Shown here: one piece after another, positions 61,073 through 64,000 of the stretch
Layout: every line of letters begins with the position of its first letter
Numbering within the stretch: position 1 is the first letter of the stretch
NCBI GenBank assembly: GCA_030323885.1
Contig: CM059186.1
Coordinates: forward strand, 27,699,005 to 27,763,004
Source: Branchipolynoe longqiensis
Taxonomy: Eukaryota > Annelida > Polychaeta > Phyllodocida > Polynoidae
DNA: 64,000 bases
Direction: 5' to 3'
The notes under the pieces: generated by a model
The model's database searches: none
The model's input: only the letters and a program-made list of their open reading frames with translations
Told to the model about the DNA's origin: nothing
Program-made: the position numbers and the translations under genes

Positions 61073-61335
61073 GCAACATTTAGGGTCATATCAGGACACA
61101 TTTACTGATTTTATAGTGCTGCCCCACTGGGACACCAAACCGCTGGCATCATGACCTGATATCCCTCACAATGCACATCCCGATACTGAGGTAGCCAGTT
61201 CTTGGCCTATCCTATTAATACCAAGCGCCAGGCTAGGTAGCGACAAATATTAATTTGATAAGTATTTGGTTTGACTCGGCTGGGATTTGAACTCCCAACC
61301 TTCGCTCTACCTATTCGACCACCGTGTCCGGTCCC
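61073..61335 (-). repeat. SINE-A copy, tail end missing
   Basis: AGCAACATTTAGGGTCATAT to CCTATTCGACCACCGTGTCC, with a ~40-bp deletion after CAGGACAC. Confidence 0.82.
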
Positions 61336-61516
61336 AACGCAACGCATTTAACGCGACTTGGTGATTGATGGCATGGGCTACTGACCTTCAGGCTGCTCCA
61401 ACTCCACCTCCACTGCTCAGCGAATGCAATACAGCTACACATCATCATCATCATCATCATGCTGTTGGTCGCGATGCGACAAAGACTGCTTTCATTACTT
61501 GACTGCCGCTCTCCAT

Positions 61517-61720
61517 TTAGCTCTGCAGTGAGAGTTGCATCCATGAGTCGGTCTTAATGTCTCTCAGCTTCAGGTTTCCCTTGATGGTATTTGTCACTTT
61601 GTCCTTCCAGGTTAGCCTTATGATTGAACGCAGATGTCGCATCATGAAGGTATGTAGCTTTTTCACCTGTCGTCTGTACACTGTCCAGGCCTCGGCTCCG
61701 TATAGTAGGGTGGATAGCAC
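61517..61720 (-). pseudogene. LINE C-terminal region (frameshifted)
   Basis: STLLYGAEAWTVYRRQVKKL, HTFMMRHLRSIIRLTWKDKV and TNTIKGNLKLRDIKTDSWMQ follow the RT in another frame. LLYGAEAWTVYRR and HLRSIIRLTWKDKVTN are conserved C-terminal motifs in LINE proteins of this kind. One indel near 61725 separates it from the RT. Confidence 0.8.
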
Positions 61721-62754
61721 GATTGCAGGTAGATCTTGCCTTTGACCTGAATGGACACATCGTGGTTGTTCCAGAGTCTCTGGCGTAGTCGGCCGAAAGA
61801 TGCGCTAGCCTTGGCCATCCTCCTCTGTATTTCAGCATCAATGCGGCCATCACTTGATATAGTGCTTCTGAGGTAGGTGAATTCCAGAACAGAGTTCAGC
61901 TTGTTTCCGTCAACCATGATCTCCTCCTCTCGGGTTCTTGCAGAGTTGGGTTGGTACAGCACCTCCGTCTTCTTGATGTTAATCTTCAGGCCAAACTTCT
62001 TTGATGCATCGCAGAAAGCGTCCACTATTTCCTGGATCTCTTCAGCAGAGTGGGCAACCAGTGCACTGTCATCTGCGAATAGCAGCTCTCTCACCAGTAT
62101 CTGAGTAGTCTTGGTCTTCGCTCTGAAGTGTGCGACATTGAATAGGTCAGCGCTCTGTCTGGACTGTATATAGACACCATCCCCCATGTGTCGGAAAGCC
62201 TCGTCGAGCATTGCTGATAGGAAGATGGAGAAGAGTGTGGGGGCCAGTACACAACCTTGCTTGACCCCATTGGTAACCCCGAACGATTCCGAGACTTCCC
62301 CTCCAACACTAACATTCGCCATCATCCTTGTATGTAGAGCCTCGATCATAGTTGTGAACTTCTCTGGGCATCCATACTTCCTCAGTAGCTGCCATAGCCC
62401 AGTCCTTCTGACTGTATCAAACGCCTTAGTGAAATCGACAAATACCATGTACAGTGGTCGGTCCTGCTCAATGCACTTTTCTTGTAGCTGTCGGAGACAA
62501 AATATCATATCCACAGTGCTCTGGTTACCTCTGAAGCCACACTGTGACTCCGGAACTACATCAGGTGTTATGTGAATAGATAGTCTGTTGAGGAGGATCC
62601 TGGCGAAGATCTTGCCTCCGATGGAAAGAAGAGAGATTCCTCTATAGTTCCCACAGTCTGATCGATCACATTTGTTGTAGATGGTTACAATGATGGCATC
62701 CTTCCATGCTTGGGGTACAGTCTGTTGAACAGATTGTCTCCTCCGTGCTTCCAT
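61663..62754 (-). pseudogene. LINE reverse transcriptase
   Basis: 364 codons in one frame. VPQAWKDAIIVTIYNK and SDCGNYRGISLLSIGGKIFA (motif 1 region, residues 32-51), PESQCGFRGNQSTVDMIFCL (68-87), LYMVFVDFTKAFDTV (motif A, catalytic Asp at 107), TNGVKQGCVLAPTLFSIFL (motif B, 161-179), LLFADDSALVAHS (FADD at 226-229), GLKINIKKTEVLYQP, and LEFTYLRSTISSDGRIDAEI. An upstream piece in another frame (62760-62880: TMDEMARAIASLKDGKAP) is the usual entry to this RT, so one frameshift lies near 62757. All RT catalytic residues are present. The clade is not resolved. Confidence 0.88.
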
Positions 62755-62885
62755 ACTTCAGCAGGAATTTGCCACAGGTGCTTTGCCATCTTTCAGACTG
62801 GCGATTGCTCTAGCCATCTCATCCATGGTTGGAATCTCATCGAGGCATGTTTTGGTACATTTCATGAAAGCTGCCTGCAAAAGTG

Positions 62886-64000
62886 TTGAAGTGCTGCTGG
62901 CTTTTGCAAGTTACCAGAGGCACTCTCTCGGGGAGCAAATAGAGGTTTGACACTGGCAAGAACATGTCAAGAGAGGCGCAAAACTATTTGTCCCTGCAGT
63001 GTCTGGTTGGGAGATGTTGGGAGTTCCATACATCAACCGCCCTTAATGCTGCCACAGTGACATGGTTTTCTGTTTAGGGTTTGTTCCCTTAGCCTTCGGT
63101 TCTGTCAAGAACCTGTACCACAAGGCAGTGGTTTACAACTATGCAGGGCAGGGGCGTCAAACTCCCTGAGGTATTGCTATACCTGCAATACCTGCATACC
63201 ACATACAGCTACACATGCAATAGATATTTAATAATACATGCATAACTGCTTATTTATACTCTCCATAAATTAATTATGCGTAAATTGCATACATCGATGA
63301 ATAGTGTATTTGACAACATTTCAAACTGGCCATGACATTTTCTCCACCCTTCTGTCCTTTTCACCTCCTCTTCCTCTTTTGGGTTTTTTATTTTAAATGT
63401 GGGGTGGGATGGGTTAGGTGGATGTACAAATTAAACGATAACAATCTGGCCAAATTTTAAAAGAGGATAATAATCAGGAACCATGTAAATGAATAGAAAC
63501 AAAATATGCGGTGTGCTCTCACGCAGCTGATGAGAAAATATATATTGGTTACCACGAAAAAGCCACCAGGTGGCGCCAGGTTAATGTATGCATTAATGGG
63601 AGGCTTACAGGGGTCGGTTTAATGGGTTAGAATTACCCATGCACTGCCAGGCTAGCCCGAGGGAGTTTCACAACATCAACCTTAACGCGATTTGATAGCC
63701 GCCCCCCGCCGCCCCCTGCCGAACCCCCACCCGAACCCCGCCCCAGGTTCTGGTGCACATACTCAATACTTTGGAAGTATTGCTCGAGCTATAAAGATAA
63801 AAGTGTACACGATGACCACACTCCCCAATCTCTCTTCCCACCTCTCTTTCCTATCTCTCTCCTCCCATCCCTCTTTACTCCCATCTCTTTCATCCAAATC
63901 TCCTCCCATCTTTCTTCTATCTACCTCTCTCCCCACCTTTCTCTTCTACCTCGCTCTCCAACCACAGTCCTCCTCCTGTCTTCCACCTCTCTCTCTCTCC
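62886..64000. other. No gene recognised; CT-rich end
   Basis: Unassigned to about 63800. A polypyrimidine run (TCTCTTCCCACCTCTCTTTC type) fills 63810-64000 and continues past the window. No repeat family from this window matches 62886-63800. Confidence 0.45.

Larger units (their letters stand above)
61500..62885 (-). mobile_element. Truncated LINE, minus strand
   Basis: Contains most of an RT and its C-terminal part. The 5' end is cut near 62885, within the region just before RT. The 3' end is near 61500, close to an ATC run at 61443-61460 that could be its tail or an older microsatellite. It differs from both the RTE-like and the CR1/L2/Jockey-group elements here. Confidence 0.75.

Overview
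The window is eukaryotic, nuclear and non-coding in character. It has no operons, ribosome binding sites or dense gene packing. It contains non-LTR retrotransposon fragments, tyrosine-recombinase retrotransposons (DIRS-like and Ngaro-like), tRNA-derived SINEs, MITEs, large palindromic elements and many mini- and microsatellites. This repertoire fits a marine invertebrate. A lophotrochozoan such as a mollusc is my best guess, but that is inference from repeat types and is not proven. No complete host gene was found. The only candidate host coding sequence is one 145-nt exon on the minus strand at 29355-29499, with good splice sites on both sides, so part of the window may be intronic.

Layout. 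1-3.4 kb: a decayed tyrosine recombinase followed by a split direct repeat. 3.4-8.4 kb: a MITE, a 5'-truncated RTE-like LINE that landed in a SINE, then a gutted Ngaro-like element (gag, RNase H, recombinase). 8.5-16.7 kb: dense SINEs, two kinds of small DNA transposon, one CTGTCACA foldback element and three copies of a ~730-bp palindromic family. 17-25.3 kb: minisatellites and SINEs. 25.5-29.5 kb: a second foldback element, a gag-like ORF, a G-rich minisatellite and the candidate exon. 30-32 kb: a palindromic element holding a giant GTCTCT/AGAGAC hairpin element. 32-38 kb: a nearly full-length DIRS-like retrotransposon on the minus strand. 38.7-41.5 kb: two more foldback elements. 42.7-44.5 kb: G/A-only tracts. 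44.5-51.4 kb: a long LINE (ORF1, endonuclease, RT) and a truncated relative. 51.8-54.5 kb: SINE cluster and a LINE 3' end. 54.9-56.2 kb: CACAGACCGACACT satellite with a MITE inside. 57.7-61.3 kb: SINEs, one interrupted by a palindromic element. 61.5-62.9 kb: a minus-strand LINE.

The dominant repeat is a ~330-bp SINE with a tRNA-like head (called SINE-A here), present as about forty copies or fragments. It carries one of two different 3' tails. Nested insertions with visible target duplications give a relative order of events: SINE-A copies are split by a Harbinger-like MITE and by palindromic elements, a palindromic element is split by a foldback element, and the DIRS recombinase is split by a second SINE.

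The best candidates for something undescribed are two palindromic DNA-transposon groups. In the ~730-bp family (11494, 14492, 15953, 30304, 57887) a terminal motif recurs at four places per copy and changes in concert within each copy. In the CTGTCACA group (12967, 25502, 30669, 38754, 40903) the ends are shared, a GCATGCACAAAA core is shared by four of the five, and the rest of each copy is built from a private short word repeated in both orientations. All calls come from reading the sequence. No database search was possible.
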